From: Marinomonas piezotolerans
GTDB taxonomy: Bacteria; Pseudomonadota; Gammaproteobacteria; Pseudomonadales; Marinomonadaceae
Direction of reading: 5' to 3'
Assembly (NCBI RefSeq): GCF_003362755.1
Contig: NZ_QKRA01000003.1
Coordinates: 186,001-250,000 of the forward strand
DNA length: 64,000 nt
The position numbers and the translations under genes are program-made. The notes beneath the pieces are model-generated. The model was not told where the DNA came from. It saw only the letters and a program-made list of their open reading frames with translations, and did not search any database. Positions 16,192 to 25,230 of this stretch are shown here, piece by piece. Numbering within the stretch: position 1 is the first letter of the stretch; each line of letters opens with the position of its first letter.

Positions 16192-18186
16192 TTATGATTT
16201 CTTTTTCCTTAGCTGCTCCATAAGAGCGCGCAGTTCTTGCTTTGTTTCTGAGTTGTTTATGGCGTCATTGCCATGAGTTTTCAACCGCTGAATACTAGAA
16301 TTTAAACCTAATGCTTGAGTTTGTTCTTCAATCATGTCGAGAACTTCCTGTTTTGCATTGGTGATTTTCTGTTTTGTGGTGGCATCAGGATGATTTAATA
16401 ACCTGTAGATAGCGTCAAGTAATTCAGAATTGCGCTCTTGGTATAGTAAGTGTCCAGTATTGTTTTCTGGATGTTTGTTAAAGTAACGCCAGACGCGACT
16501 AAATGCTTGTCGGTCAATCGTATCACCGGATAGAAGTGGGTCGGGTACGTCGATATCTCGGGCGATAGCTGGGTGCATCAACAAACATAGCGTCGCTTGA
16601 GCAACACGAGTTAGCCCCGCTTGTAAGGGGGTGAAGATGGGTTGAGATTCGTTGTTTTGCCATTTACCTTTCTTTTGCCACTTGTTCTTTTCTTTAAAAT
16701 TGGAACTAGGGCTTTTATGCCCGTCTTTATAAGAATGTGATCGCTCATCAGGGTATGTGTGGGGAAGTGGCTGATCATCGTAATCATGCGGGACGTAAGT
16801 ATCATCATAGCCATAGCTGTCATACTCAGGAGCATGGGGTGTTTGGTGTGCCGCATGCTGGGTCGGATTATATAAAGGCTTTGGCGTAGGCGCATTGGCC
16901 GTTAAGGTCTCTGAGCTTAGTCCTGATTGGTCAGCAAGTTGCTTCACTAATAGCGAGCGTAGCGTGCTTTCCTTCGGGATGTTCTGTATTAAGCTCATCG
17001 CATGTTGAGTAAACTGTGCTTCACCCTCTTCATCGCCCAATGTAACGAGAGACCGAGCGTGGTCAAATAGAACATGAGCTAGGGATGAGGAGTCATCAAG
17101 AAGTTCTAAAAAGGCATCTTTGCCAATCTTCCGAATTAGCGAATCAGGATCTTCTCCGTCAGGCAAAAATAGAAAGCGAACTTGCTTGCCGTCTTGAATA
17201 ACTGGCAATGTTGCTTCTAATCCCCGAATCGCAGCCGCTCGACCAGCTTTGTCGCCGTCAAAACATAAGGTGACTTTGTCGACCAATTTAAAGAGTTTTT
17301 TGAAGTGCTGGCTATTGATCGATGTGCCAAGAGTTGCAACGGAGTTGGTAACGCCATGTTGGGCCAAAACAATGACATCCATGTAACCTTCAACCACTAA
17401 AATGTGATCCAGTGTCGTGGTGTTTTGTTTGGCCTCATAGAGGCCGTATAACTCTAAGTTTTTATGAAAAACAGGCGTTTCTGGAGAGTTTAAGTACTTG
17501 GGCTTTTCATCACCAAAGGCACGCCCGCCGAAAGCAATAACACGACCTCGTGTGTCTCGGATTGGGAACATGATCCGATCACGAAAACGGTCGTAATACT
17601 GCCCCGCATTCTCTTTTTTCTCAATCAGCATGCCGCCATGAAGGAGCTGCTCTTGAAGCTCCGCTCGTTTGCCGACCGCCTTTAAAACATTGTCCCAGCC
17701 TGGTGGAGCAAAGCCTAGGCCATAGACCTTCGCTATCTGACCAGACAATCCTCGGTCTTTAGCAAGATAGGATTTTGCCTTTTCTTTGTGAGGGTGTTCG
17801 ATAAGTTGGCGCTGAAAGTAGGTGGCACATTCACTTAGGCGGTTGAGTAGTTCCGCATTTTGCTCATAGCGGTCAGGCGCGCCTTGCTCTCTCGGAACCT
17901 CCATACCTGCGTCTTTCGCAAGTATCTCGATGGCTTCAACAAAATCTAGATGATCGTGTTCCATCACAAAGGAAATAGCGTTGCCGCCAGCGCCACAGCC
18001 GAAGCAATAGTAGAACTGTTTGTTAGGGTTTAGGCTGAATGAGGGCGACTTTTCATTATGGAAAGGGCATAGCGCTGAGTAGTTTTGCCCGGTTTTCTTA
18101 AGGCTAATGCGAGACGCTACCACATCGGTGATATCTGTTCGGGCTAATAGCTCGTCGATAAACTGATCTGGAATGCGTCCCGCCAT
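16192..18186 (-). CDS. dnaG: DNA primase
   Basis: This 664-residue primase makes RNA primers at the replication fork. The CHC2 zinc site (Cys40, His43, Cys61, Cys64), the catalytic core and the TOPRIM motif VVEGYMD (Glu266) followed by FDGDKAG are all present. The C-terminal part should bind DnaB helicase. It is longer than the usual 580-600 residues because of a His/Tyr/Asp-rich linker (about 440-490, seven His) followed by a Lys/Trp/Gln-rich stretch. Third gene of the macromolecular-synthesis operon. Confidence 0.97.
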   Translation of the reverse strand: MAGRIPDQFIDELLARTDITDVVASRISLKKTGQNYSALCPFHNEKSPSFSLNPNKQFYYCFGCGAGGNAISFVMEHDHLDFVEAIEILAKDAGMEVPREQGAPDRYEQNAELLNRLSECATYFQRQLIEHPHKEKAKSYLAKDRGLSGQIAKVYGLGFAPPGWDNVLKAVGKRAELQEQLLHGGMLIEKKENAGQYYDRFRDRIMFPIRDTRGRVIAFGGRAFGDEKPKYLNSPETPVFHKNLELYGLYEAKQNTTTLDHILVVEGYMDVIVLAQHGVTNSVATLGTSINSQHFKKLFKLVDKVTLCFDGDKAGRAAAIRGLEATLPVIQDGKQVRFLFLPDGEDPDSLIRKIGKDAFLELLDDSSSLAHVLFDHARSLVTLGDEEGEAQFTQHAMSLIQNIPKESTLRSLLVKQLADQSGLSSETLTANAPTPKPLYNPTQHAAHQTPHAPEYDSYGYDDTYVPHDYDDQPLPHTYPDERSHSYKDGHKSPSSNFKEKNKWQKKGKWQNNESQPIFTPLQAGLTRVAQATLCLLMHPAIARDIDVPDPLLSGDTIDRQAFSRVWRYFNKHPENNTGHLLYQERNSELLDAIYRLLNHPDATTKQKITNAKQEVLDMIEEQTQALGLNSSIQRLKTHGNDAINNSETKQELRALMEQLRKKKS

Positions 18187-18196
18187 TAGAGTGACC

Positions 18197-18643
18197 TTAG
18201 CCTAAAAGTGCTTTAACTTGCTTGCTGACAACGCCCATATCACCACGTCCCTGAACTTTGGGTTTCACAATAGCCATGACTGCGCCCATTTGTTGCATGT
18301 TGGTGGCACCCGTTTCTGCGATCGCTGCTTTTACAATTTCAGTGACTTCTTCGTCTGTAAGCGGCTGGGGTAAGAATTCAGCGATGATTTCCATTTCCTT
18401 TTTTTCTACTTCAGCAAGATCCTCTCGGCCGCCGTCCGTGAATTGCTGAAAAGAGTCTTTTCGCTGCTTAACCATTTTATCTAAAATTACGAGTACCCGA
18501 GCATCATCGACATCGATACGTTCATCCACTTCGACCCGCTTAATCTCTGCTTGAATGGTGCGCATCATGGTCACGCGCTCTTTCTCTTTTGCGCGCATAG
18601 AGGTTTTTAGTGCATCGGAAATTTGCTTTTTAAGCTCTGACAT
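18197..18643 (-). CDS. GatB/YqeY domain protein
   Basis: This 148-residue YqeY protein carries the helical domain also found at the tail of the GatB amidotransferase subunit, with features KTSMRAKEKERVTMMRTI at the N-terminus and the MGAVMAIVKPKVQGRGDMG loop at the end. In GatB this domain contacts tRNA; the role of the stand-alone protein is unsettled. It lies 10 bp from dnaG and 143 bp from rpsU, downstream of the operon's internal terminator, an arrangement common in gammaproteobacteria. Confidence 0.93.
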   Translation of the reverse strand: MSELKKQISDALKTSMRAKEKERVTMMRTIQAEIKRVEVDERIDVDDARVLVILDKMVKQRKDSFQQFTDGGREDLAEVEKKEMEIIAEFLPQPLTDEEVTEIVKAAIAETGATNMQQMGAVMAIVKPKVQGRGDMGVVSKQVKALLG

Positions 18644-18688
18644 CTTTGTCTTCCTTAAAGAGGTAAATGGTTTAATTGAAGCAAAAAA

Positions 18689-18716
18689 AATCGGCTAGTT
18701 GTAGAACTAGCCGATT
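18689..18716 (-). terminator. Internal terminator between rpsU and yqeY-dnaG-rpoD
   Basis: AATCGGCTAGTT (18689-18700) and AACTAGCCGATT (18705-18716) form a perfect 12-base stem, and the adjoining A run (18683-18690) gives a U tail on the minus-strand transcript. In E. coli a terminator at this place lets rpsU be expressed far more than dnaG and rpoD; the same is inferred here. Confidence 0.92.
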
Positions 18717-18786
18717 TCTATCGTAAAGCTTTTATCTCTACGGCGTAACCTAACAACTTGCTCTTAGTGGAGCAAACTGTGGTTGC

Positions 18787-19002
18787 CTAGTACAAGCGTT
18801 GGAATTTCTTCTGCTCGCGAGATACTTTCTTCGCGTGACGCTTAACAGCAGCCGCTGCTGCGCGCTTGCGAAGAGTAGTTGGCTTTTCATAGCACTCACG
18901 ACGACGTACTTCAGCTAGAACACCTGCTTTTTCGCAAGAGCGCTTGAAACGACGAAGAGCGATATCAAATGGTTCGTTATCTTTTACTTTAACTTGTGGC
19001 AT
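18787..19002 (-). CDS. rpsU: 30S ribosomal protein S21
   Basis: This 71-residue basic protein matches S21 along its length ([17 protein letters not shown], then [15 protein letters not shown] and a Lys/Arg-rich tail). It sits on the 30S platform near the anti-Shine-Dalgarno end of 16S rRNA and aids initiation. First gene of the rpsU-yqeY-dnaG-rpoD operon, followed by a strong internal terminator. A TATGAT -10 lies about 55 bp upstream on the same strand. Confidence 0.98.
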   Translation of the reverse strand: MPQVKVKDNEPFDIALRRFKRSCEKAGVLAEVRRRECYEKPTTLRKRAAAAAVKRHAKKVSREQKKFQRLY

Positions 19003-19054
19003 ATCTAATTACCTATAAATTTTTCTTACGTTTAGTAAACACAAAACGGCGCGA

Positions 19055-19060
19055 ATCATA
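19055..19060 (-). promoter_or_regulatory. Candidate rpsU -10 element
   Basis: On the minus strand this reads TATGAT, followed by GC-rich TCGCGCC as in strongly controlled ribosomal promoters. I could not find a matching -35 at ideal spacing. Confidence 0.4.
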
Positions 19061-19269
19061 CCGATTTTTTTTGATAAATAAAATGGTACAAGCCGTGTTG
19101 CGTGGCTTTAGTGTGTGTACCCAGATCTATTGCATGTCTATCGATGGGTGTCCTTGTTGTTGCGGACTAAAAAATCACCTGCCTATTATTTAAACGTTAA
19201 AAACGGGCAGTATTATAATGTTTCGATCCGCTGGTGTCCAATCCTTTCATGTTTTATATGACGAATAGA

Positions 19270-19298
19270 CTGCCAATAAGAAAGGGATACGCTACAAT
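19270..19298 (+). promoter_or_regulatory. Candidate tsaD promoter
   Basis: CTGCCA (19270-19275) and TACAAT (19293-19298) are spaced by 17 bp and match the sigma-70 boxes at four and five of six positions. The ATG of tsaD is 30 bp downstream. Confidence 0.55.
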
Positions 19299-19328
19299 AG
19301 CGCGCAAATCTTACAGCGCAGGATTACC

Positions 19329-20372
19329 ATGAAAGTTTTAGGGTTAGAGACGTCGTGTGACGAAACGGGTATCGCCATATACGATACCGATAAAGGGTTG
19401 TTGACGCACAAAATTTATACGCAAATTGCGCAGCATGCTGAGTATGGCGGCGTCGTGCCAGAGTTGGCGTCTCGTGACCATGTACGTAAAACCTTACCGT
19501 TAATTGAAGAAGTACTTGCGGACGCTGAGTTGCAAAAAAGCGATTTAGATGCGATCGCGTACACATCTGGCCCTGGTTTGGTCGGTGCCTTGATGGCCGG
19601 AGCGACCATTGGGCGATCCTTGGCTTACTCCCTGAATATACCTGCTTTAGGTGTACACCATATGGAAGGTCACCTATTAGCACCGATGTTAGAAGAAAGT
19701 CAGCCGAAAATGCCATTCATTGCATTATTAGTATCAGGTGGGCATACGCAATTGGTACGTGTTGATGCGATTGGTGAGTATCAGCTACTTGGTCAGTCAT
19801 TGGATGATGCCGCAGGTGAAGCGTTCGATAAGGCAGCTAAGATGATTGGTTTGCCCTACCCTGGAGGACCTTATATCGCTGCATTGGCGCAAAAGGGGAG
19901 CCCCGATGCGGGGATCAAGTTTCCTCGTCCTATGACGGATCGCCCAGGTTTGGATTTTAGCTTTAGTGGCCTGAAAACGGCGTTTTTAACCGCAGTCCAT
20001 GATGCTTTGGATCGCGAGGCATTTAACGACCAGTTTCAGGCTGATATTGCTTTGGCGTTTGAGCAGGCGATCGTCGATACGTTGGTGATTAAATGTCGTC
20101 GAGCGCTTGAGCAAGAAGGTTTGTCTCAATTGATTATTGCTGGCGGCGTGAGTGCTAATAAGCGCCTTCAATCGCAACTGGAAACACAGCTAGCGAAAAT
20201 AAAAGCGAGTGTATTTTATGCGCGACCGGAGTTTTGTACGGATAACGGCGCAATGATTGCTTATGCCGGCGCACAGCGGTTACTGGCAGGCGAGTCCTCA
20301 CCATTAAATCTATCTATCCGAGCGCGTTGGCCGTTGTCTGAGCTGCCCAATATTCAGGGAGTACAAAACTAA
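19329..20372 (+). CDS. tsaD: tRNA threonylcarbamoyladenosine transferase TsaD
   Basis: This 347-residue enzyme transfers the threonylcarbamoyl group to A37 of ANN-decoding tRNAs, acting with TsaB and TsaE. The metal site HHMEGH includes His111 and His115; [10 protein letters not shown] near the N-terminus and [12 protein letters not shown] are family signatures. Length is typical. Its stop overlaps the start of folB by one base (TAATG), so the two are translationally coupled. Divergent from rpsU, as in many gammaproteobacteria. Confidence 0.98.
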   Translation: MKVLGLETSCDETGIAIYDTDKGLLTHKIYTQIAQHAEYGGVVPELASRDHVRKTLPLIEEVLADAELQKSDLDAIAYTSGPGLVGALMAGATIGRSLAYSLNIPALGVHHMEGHLLAPMLEESQPKMPFIALLVSGGHTQLVRVDAIGEYQLLGQSLDDAAGEAFDKAAKMIGLPYPGGPYIAALAQKGSPDAGIKFPRPMTDRPGLDFSFSGLKTAFLTAVHDALDREAFNDQFQADIALAFEQAIVDTLVIKCRRALEQEGLSQLIIAGGVSANKRLQSQLETQLAKIKASVFYARPEFCTDNGAMIAYAGAQRLLAGESSPLNLSIRARWPLSELPNIQGVQN

Positions 20373-20725
20373 TGCAAGATACGGTGTTTATTGAAGGGCT
20401 ACATGCGAAAGCAGTGATCGGTGTGTATGAGTGGGAAAAAGCCATTTGGCAAGATTTGGTTTTTGATATTGAAATGGCACACGACAACCGTATTCCTGCA
20501 GCGGAGGATGATTTGAGTAAAACGCTCGACTACGAAGCCATCTCAAACGCCATTATTACATTCTGTAATACGCGGCAATATGAATTAATTGAAACGCTGG
20601 CGGAGCGCTTGTGCGCTGAGCTTATCGCCATCTTTGCATTGTCTAGCATTACAATGACCTTACGTAAGCCTGGAGCTGTGCCTGCGGCTAGAGCGGTGGG
20701 TGTTAAAATTCATCGCAACGCTTAG
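20372..20725 (+). CDS. folB: Dihydroneopterin aldolase
   Basis: This 117-residue folate enzyme converts dihydroneopterin to 6-hydroxymethyl-dihydropterin and glycolaldehyde. Visible features are the N-terminal VFIEGLHAKAVIGVYEWE strand-loop, the LDYEAI turn, ETLAERLC with the pterin-binding Glu, and the final RKPGAV loop with the conserved lysine. The fold assembles as an octamer. Coupled to tsaD by a TAATG overlap and convergent with cca. Confidence 0.95.
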   Translation: MQDTVFIEGLHAKAVIGVYEWEKAIWQDLVFDIEMAHDNRIPAAEDDLSKTLDYEAISNAIITFCNTRQYELIETLAERLCAELIAIFALSSITMTLRKPGAVPAARAVGVKIHRNA

Positions 20726-20735
20726 GAGAAGATAG

Positions 20736-20761
20736 CGCCACCCAAGATATATAAGGTGGCG
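20736..20761. terminator. Hairpin between folB and cca
   Basis: CGCCACC (20736-20742) and GGTGGCG (20755-20761) are perfect seven-base arms with a 12-base loop in the gap between convergent genes. There is no clear T tail, so termination here is only plausible. Confidence 0.4.
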
Positions 20762-20772
20762 TACCGCTTAAA

Positions 20773-21891
20773 CTAGCTGTCTTGTAATGTGCTTTGCTGA
20801 TGTTCGTCAAACACTAAAGGAGTGTTTAACGATGCAATTGCATCGATGCGAGCTCGTTTCAAAGCTTGACCTAACTCTGCGCCGGAAAAGCCTTGCTTTA
20901 TTAATGTTTGCGCACTAATGCCTGCTATCGCTTGGCGTAAGTTTTGCCAGCCTTTAAAGTCAGTTTGTGTTAAATCCGCTAATAAAGCGGATAATTTGCT
21001 ATAGGGCTGAGGTTTTTTGACCGCTGCGATACGGGTGAGCCACTGTTCCCATTGGTCGGCAGTAAGCGGTAATGCGTACCCTTCAATAAAAGCTTTAGTT
21101 TGTTCGCTAAACCAGCAGTAGTTGTTTGGCACGCGTAAACGTTGATTGAGCTTTTCGATCTCTGATAGGGGGGTTCGATTGGTAATGATTGCCCAGCGAC
21201 TGTATTTGTCTAGCGGTTCCAATGATGTTTTTGGTGCATTTGGGTAAACGAGATTTGGAAATAATGTGTCAAGCGCACCACAGTTTTTTAAGACATCAAA
21301 ATACAATGATGCATCAGGCGATTGCAGTGCCTTCTCGGTCTCTCTCCAGACACGCTCTGGTGTTAATGTCGACAACTCTCCTGACGCAGCGATCTCTCGC
21401 ATTAGCATTTGAGTTTCTGGCGCAATCGTAAATTCGAATTCGGCGAAGCGAGCCATAAATCGCGCCACACGTAAAACTCGTAAAGGATCTTCGACAAAGG
21501 CATTTGAAACGTGCCTTATCACACGTGATTTTAAATCGGACTGTCCGTTGAATGGGTCAATAAGAGTCCCGTCGCTAGATTTCGCGATGGCATTTATGGT
21601 TAAGTCGCGGCGTTCTAAATCTTGCTCAAGGCTAATATCAGGGGAAAAGTCACATATAAAGCCCTTGTATCCCGTACCTTGTTTCCGCTCTTTGCGCGCC
21701 AGAGCGTACTCTTGTTTTGTTTCTGGGTGCAGAAAAACAGGGAATTGCTTACCAACTTGTTGGTAGCCCTGAGCCAACATGGCTTCCGGTGTTGAGCCCG
21801 TAACCACCCAATCTTTGTCTTTTACAGGTAAGTCTAATAACTCATCACGTACCGCGCCGCCAACGAGGTAGACGGTCATTGCTGAAGGCAT
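20773..21891 (-). CDS. cca: CCA tRNA nucleotidyltransferase, without recognisable HD domain
   Basis: This 372-residue enzyme adds or repairs the CCA end of tRNAs. The nucleotidyltransferase head shows [13 protein letters not shown], metal residues Asp25 and Asp27 (KDKDW), RRDLTINA, the [18 protein letters not shown] segment and TPERVWRE. The C-terminal third is short and lacks the HD phosphohydrolase motif of the 412-residue E. coli enzyme. Start at 21891 overlaps the glpE stop (TAATG); MTVYL at 21879 is an alternative. Confidence 0.93.
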   Translation of the reverse strand: MPSAMTVYLVGGAVRDELLDLPVKDKDWVVTGSTPEAMLAQGYQQVGKQFPVFLHPETKQEYALARKERKQGTGYKGFICDFSPDISLEQDLERRDLTINAIAKSSDGTLIDPFNGQSDLKSRVIRHVSNAFVEDPLRVLRVARFMARFAEFEFTIAPETQMLMREIAASGELSTLTPERVWRETEKALQSPDASLYFDVLKNCGALDTLFPNLVYPNAPKTSLEPLDKYSRWAIITNRTPLSEIEKLNQRLRVPNNYCWFSEQTKAFIEGYALPLTADQWEQWLTRIAAVKKPQPYSKLSALLADLTQTDFKGWQNLRQAIAGISAQTLIKQGFSGAELGQALKRARIDAIASLNTPLVFDEHQQSTLQDS

Positions 21892-22214
21892 TATTGGCCA
21901 AGCTCACACTGCTCTGGGAACATCGCGCTCCACTGGCTGAATCCACCGTTAAGTGAGTAGACCTCTTGGAACCCTTGTGCAGCTAAATATTCTGCTGCGC
22001 CTTTACTGCTGTTGCCATGGTAGCAACAGACAATCACAGGCTTGTTCTTGTCTGCGTTGTCAATGAAATCTTGAACGTTATCGTTGCTTAGGCTAATTGC
22101 GTTAACCATGTGGCTAGTTTCATAGCTGGCTGCATCGCGAATATCTACGATAGTTGCTTCGTTTTCCATAATGGCTAGAGCGTCAGTGACGTCTATGCAG
22201 GAATATGTGCTCAT
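21891..22214 (-). CDS. glpE: Thiosulfate sulfurtransferase, single-domain rhodanese
   Basis: This 107-residue single rhodanese domain has the active-site loop CYHGNSS with persulfide-forming Cys64, the VDIRD strand and the GGFSQW ending, all as in GlpE. It moves sulfane sulfur from thiosulfate to a thiophilic acceptor such as cyanide or thioredoxin. The gene lies 7 bp after apaH and overlaps cca by one base, making it part of the long minus-strand operon lptD to cca. Confidence 0.93.
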   Translation of the reverse strand: MSTYSCIDVTDALAIMENEATIVDIRDAASYETSHMVNAISLSNDNVQDFIDNADKNKPVIVCCYHGNSSKGAAEYLAAQGFQEVYSLNGGFSQWSAMFPEQCELGQ

Positions 22215-22221
22215 ATTACTC

Positions 22222-23037
22222 TCAAGTCAGGTTGCAGGGTGTAGTAAAGCGTATTTTGTCTTCTAGTCTTAATGCGGTGAGGGCGCCGCCCCATACACAT
22301 CCTGTGTCCAGTGCATGTATATGTGGAAGATTGGTTAAGCCTTCAAGCGCTGCCCAGTGTCCGAATACTACTTGAGTTGATTCAGGCAGTTGCGTCGGGA
22401 AGGTAAACCACGGAGCATAATCTTTTCGTGCCGTGTTAGGTCCTTCCTTTGATTTTAAGTCTAGTTTACCGTTTGCTCGACAAAAACGCATTCTGGTTAA
22501 ATAGTTAGTAATGGTTCGTAAACGATCCATTCCAGTGAGGCTTTCTGACCATGTGTCTGGCTGATTACCATACATAACCTGTAAAAATTCCTCTATTTGA
22601 TCTGATTGAAGCATTTTTTCAACTTCTTTGCTCAAGCGAAGTGTTTCATCAAGCTTCCAGCAAGGTGGAACACCGGCGTGAGTCATAATGACATCTAGGT
22701 CTGCGTCATAATGAGATAGCGGTTGTTGGCGAAGCCATTCGATAAGTTGATCTCGGTCGCTGGCATTTAGTATGTTCTGTAATGTATCGCCACGTTTCAA
22801 GTTAGAAAAACCATGTGCTACAGCAAGCAAGTGTAAATCATGGTTACCGAGAATGACTTTAGCGTTGTCTCCAAGCGAACGCACGAAACGCAGTGTTTCG
22901 AGTGATTCATTTCCTCGGTTGATTAGGTCGCCCGCAAACCAAAGCGTATCCGTTTCAGTTGAGAACTCTATTTTTTCAAGCAAGGCTAAAAGAGGGGTCA
23001 AACAGCCCTGAAGATCACCGATCACATAGGTAGACAT
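22222..23037 (-). CDS. apaH: Diadenosine tetraphosphatase
   Basis: This 271-residue metallophosphatase splits Ap4A symmetrically into two ADP and can also remove Np4 caps from RNA. Motifs GDLQGC (7-12), GDLINRG (36-42) and GNHD (64-67) bind the two metal ions, and THAGVPP follows. Length fits the E. coli enzyme (280). It lies 8 bp after apaG in the conserved order rsmA-apaG-apaH. Confidence 0.97.
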   Translation of the reverse strand: MSTYVIGDLQGCLTPLLALLEKIEFSTETDTLWFAGDLINRGNESLETLRFVRSLGDNAKVILGNHDLHLLAVAHGFSNLKRGDTLQNILNASDRDQLIEWLRQQPLSHYDADLDVIMTHAGVPPCWKLDETLRLSKEVEKMLQSDQIEEFLQVMYGNQPDTWSESLTGMDRLRTITNYLTRMRFCRANGKLDLKSKEGPNTARKDYAPWFTFPTQLPESTQVVFGHWAALEGLTNLPHIHALDTGCVWGGALTALRLEDKIRFTTPCNLT

Positions 23038-23045
23038 GTAAAACC

Positions 23046-23420
23046 TTAATGAACTTTATTTGGGACGGCTAACGTAAATGGAGGAATTGGAGCTTCAAAT
23101 TCAATGCCATCTTCGCTTAAAAATCGGTAACTGCCATGCATACTACCAACGACCGTATCCATAACTGTCCCACTTGTGTAATCGTATGACTCACCTGGGG
23201 CAAGGTTGGGGTATTCGCCGATAACGCCCGCTCCTTTCACCTCTTGTACTTTTTCATTGCCATTGGTAATGATCCAGTGACGAGACAGTAACTTAGCCGC
23301 TTGGGTGCCGCAGTTCGTCATAGTGATATGGTAAGCGAACACATAACGGTCATCTTCAGGTACGGATTGCTCTTGAAGGTATTCGGTGCGAACAGTCACG
23401 ACAATATCGTGTTCCTGCAT
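23046..23420 (-). CDS. apaG: ApaG domain protein
   Basis: This 124-residue protein has an immunoglobulin-like beta fold with the family signature GxGVIGEYPNLAPGESYDYTSG near the middle and a MHGSYRF strand. ApaG has been linked to Co2+ resistance and Mg2+ efflux in Salmonella and binds nucleotides, but its molecular role is open. It starts four bases after the rsmA stop and precedes apaH. Confidence 0.95.
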   Translation of the reverse strand: MQEHDIVVTVRTEYLQEQSVPEDDRYVFAYHITMTNCGTQAAKLLSRHWIITNGNEKVQEVKGAGVIGEYPNLAPGESYDYTSGTVMDTVVGSMHGSYRFLSEDGIEFEAPIPPFTLAVPNKVH

Positions 23421-23423
23421 TCG

Positions 23424-24218
23424 TTAATCCTTTTTGCTAATGTGGTTTGCAATGTTCACGAAGTCTTTCACATCTAAACGTTCTGGGCGCAAGCTTGGAT
23501 CAATACCGAGTTGTTCGAAGTCCCCATCGCTTAATACACCCTTGTAGTTATTGCGAAGCGTTTTTCGGCGCTGTTGAAAGCCGATTCGAACACTGTCCTC
23601 AAGTTGTTTTAGATTATGTGCAACGTAAGGCATAGTTTTATGCGGGGTCATCCGTACAATTGCTGAGTCGACTTTGGGTGGCGGGTCAAAGGACTCTGGT
23701 CCTACGATAAATAAGTTGTCTACTTGACAAAAATACTGTGCCATCACGCTTAAACGGCCGTATAAGCTATCGCCTGGGCGAGCGGCTAATCGATCTACCA
23801 CTTCTTTTTGCAGCATGAAGTGCATGTCATCAATATGGTTATTGAAGCTTAAGAGGTGAAAGATTAGTGGCGTTGAAATATTGTACGGTAAATTACCCAC
23901 GACGCGGATGTTGCCCTGGTCTGTCAGGGTAGAAAAATCGAACTTCATTGCATCGGCTTCGTGTACGACTAAGTCCGGGTAACGAAATAGGTTGACGCGC
24001 AAGATAGGGATGAGGTCTCGATCCAGCTCTACAACGTCCATGCGTTTGGTAACGCTGATAATGCCTTCAGTTAACGCGCCTTTACCTGGGCCTATCTCAA
24101 CGATACGCTGGCCCTCTTTGGGGGCAATGCATGCAACGATGCGGCGAATGATGCCAGCATCATGTAGAAAGTTCTGGCCAAAGCGTTTTCTGGCTTTATG
24201 GGGCTGTGATTTGCTCAT
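23424..24218 (-). CDS. rsmA: 16S rRNA (A1518/A1519) dimethyltransferase
   Basis: This 264-residue KsgA-type methyltransferase uses SAM to dimethylate two adjacent adenines at the 3' end of 16S rRNA late in 30S assembly. RKRFGQNFLHD (10-20), the SAM loop VEIGPGKGALTE and the catalytic NLPYN (109-113) are present. It directly abuts pdxA (the rsmA start is one base before the pdxA stop), the same order as in E. coli. Confidence 0.98.
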   Translation of the reverse strand: MSKSQPHKARKRFGQNFLHDAGIIRRIVACIAPKEGQRIVEIGPGKGALTEGIISVTKRMDVVELDRDLIPILRVNLFRYPDLVVHEADAMKFDFSTLTDQGNIRVVGNLPYNISTPLIFHLLSFNNHIDDMHFMLQKEVVDRLAARPGDSLYGRLSVMAQYFCQVDNLFIVGPESFDPPPKVDSAIVRMTPHKTMPYVAHNLKQLEDSVRIGFQQRRKTLRNNYKGVLSDGDFEQLGIDPSLRPERLDVKDFVNIANHISKKD

Positions 24219-25214
24219 TTAAATACTTTTTCGGGTGTTGTTTGCCATGACGATGGCATGTTCGATGGCAACTTTTAGGCTGCCATCACTTGCTTGTCCA
24301 GTGCCTGCTAAGTCTAGAGCTGTGCCGTGATCGACAGAGGTTCTAATAATGGGTAGACCGAGAGTGATGTTAACGGCACTACCAAACCCTGAATACTTTA
24401 ACACAGGTAAACCTTGATCGTGATACATGGCTAAAACACAGTCGGCTTGTTCAAGGTACTTAGGTTGAAACAGTGTATCGGCGGGTAATGGGCCTATGAC
24501 ATCAATACCTTCATTTCGCAATTCAGTTAAAGTGGGAATGATCGTATCAATTTCTTCGCGACCTAAGTGGCCGTCTTCCCCTGCATGAGGGTTGAGTCCA
24601 CATACGAGAATCTTAGGCGAGACACAGCCGAAGCGGTGTTTTAGGTCATGGTTAAGCGCTCTTGTGACGCTTTTGATAGCATTAGACGTAATCGCAGAAG
24701 AGACATCTTTCAGTGGTAAGTGAGTCGTCACCAAGGCAACGCGCATAGCGTTGCTAGCAAGCATCATTACCACCTGTGGGCTGTTACAGAGTGATTGGAA
24801 ATACTCAGTGTGCCCTGAGAAATGCACCCCCGTTTCACATAGAATGCCTTTATGGACAGGCGGCGTGACGACGGCGTCAAATGTCCCTGTTAAGCAGCCT
24901 TGTCCAGCCAGGCGTAAAGTTTCCAGCACATAGGGAGCATTCGCAACATCTAATTTTCCAGCTACGGTGGTCACTGCAAGAGCCGTCGGGAGAACTCTTA
25001 GGGTACCCGCTGAATGTGTTGGTACTGCGCCGAGTTCGTTTACTTCCTCAACTGTAATAGATGCCCCGAGTTGCTGAGCGCGACGTTTAAATAGGTCTGG
25101 GTCTCCTACCACAATCAGTTTTGCGGCAAAGTCGTTTTTAAAAGCACCAATAATAATATCTGGGCCAATACCTGCCGGTTCACCTGATGTTATTGCTATC
25201 GTTGGATGGTTCAA
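24219..25214 (-). CDS. pdxA: 4-hydroxythreonine-4-phosphate dehydrogenase
   Basis: This 331-residue enzyme oxidises 4-phosphohydroxy-L-threonine with NAD(P)+ in the DXP-dependent pyridoxal phosphate route. TSGEPAGIGPDI at the N-terminus and the metal-binding histidines in SGHTEYFQ, NPHAGEDG and MYHDQGLP are visible. Length is normal. It lies 16 bp after surA in the lptD-surA-pdxA-rsmA-apaG-apaH block. Confidence 0.97.
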   Translation of the reverse strand: MNHPTIAITSGEPAGIGPDIIIGAFKNDFAAKLIVVGDPDLFKRRAQQLGASITVEEVNELGAVPTHSAGTLRVLPTALAVTTVAGKLDVANAPYVLETLRLAGQGCLTGTFDAVVTPPVHKGILCETGVHFSGHTEYFQSLCNSPQVVMMLASNAMRVALVTTHLPLKDVSSAITSNAIKSVTRALNHDLKHRFGCVSPKILVCGLNPHAGEDGHLGREEIDTIIPTLTELRNEGIDVIGPLPADTLFQPKYLEQADCVLAMYHDQGLPVLKYSGFGSAVNITLGLPIIRTSVDHGTALDLAGTGQASDGSLKVAIEHAIVMANNTRKSI

Positions 25215-25230
25215 GCGGTCACGCTCCTAA

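Larger units (their letters stand above)
19003..19328. other. Divergent promoter region between rpsU and tsaD
   Basis: The 326-bp gap holds the rpsU promoter on the left and the tsaD promoter on the right. A 65-codon plus-strand frame (18996-19193) overlaps the rpsU start, has no recognisable product and is not called. No RNA gene was recognised. Confidence 0.6.

Noticed and set aside
18996-19193. 65-codon plus-strand frame in the rpsU-tsaD gap
   Set aside because: It overlaps the rpsU start and promoter on the other strand, and the protein looks random.
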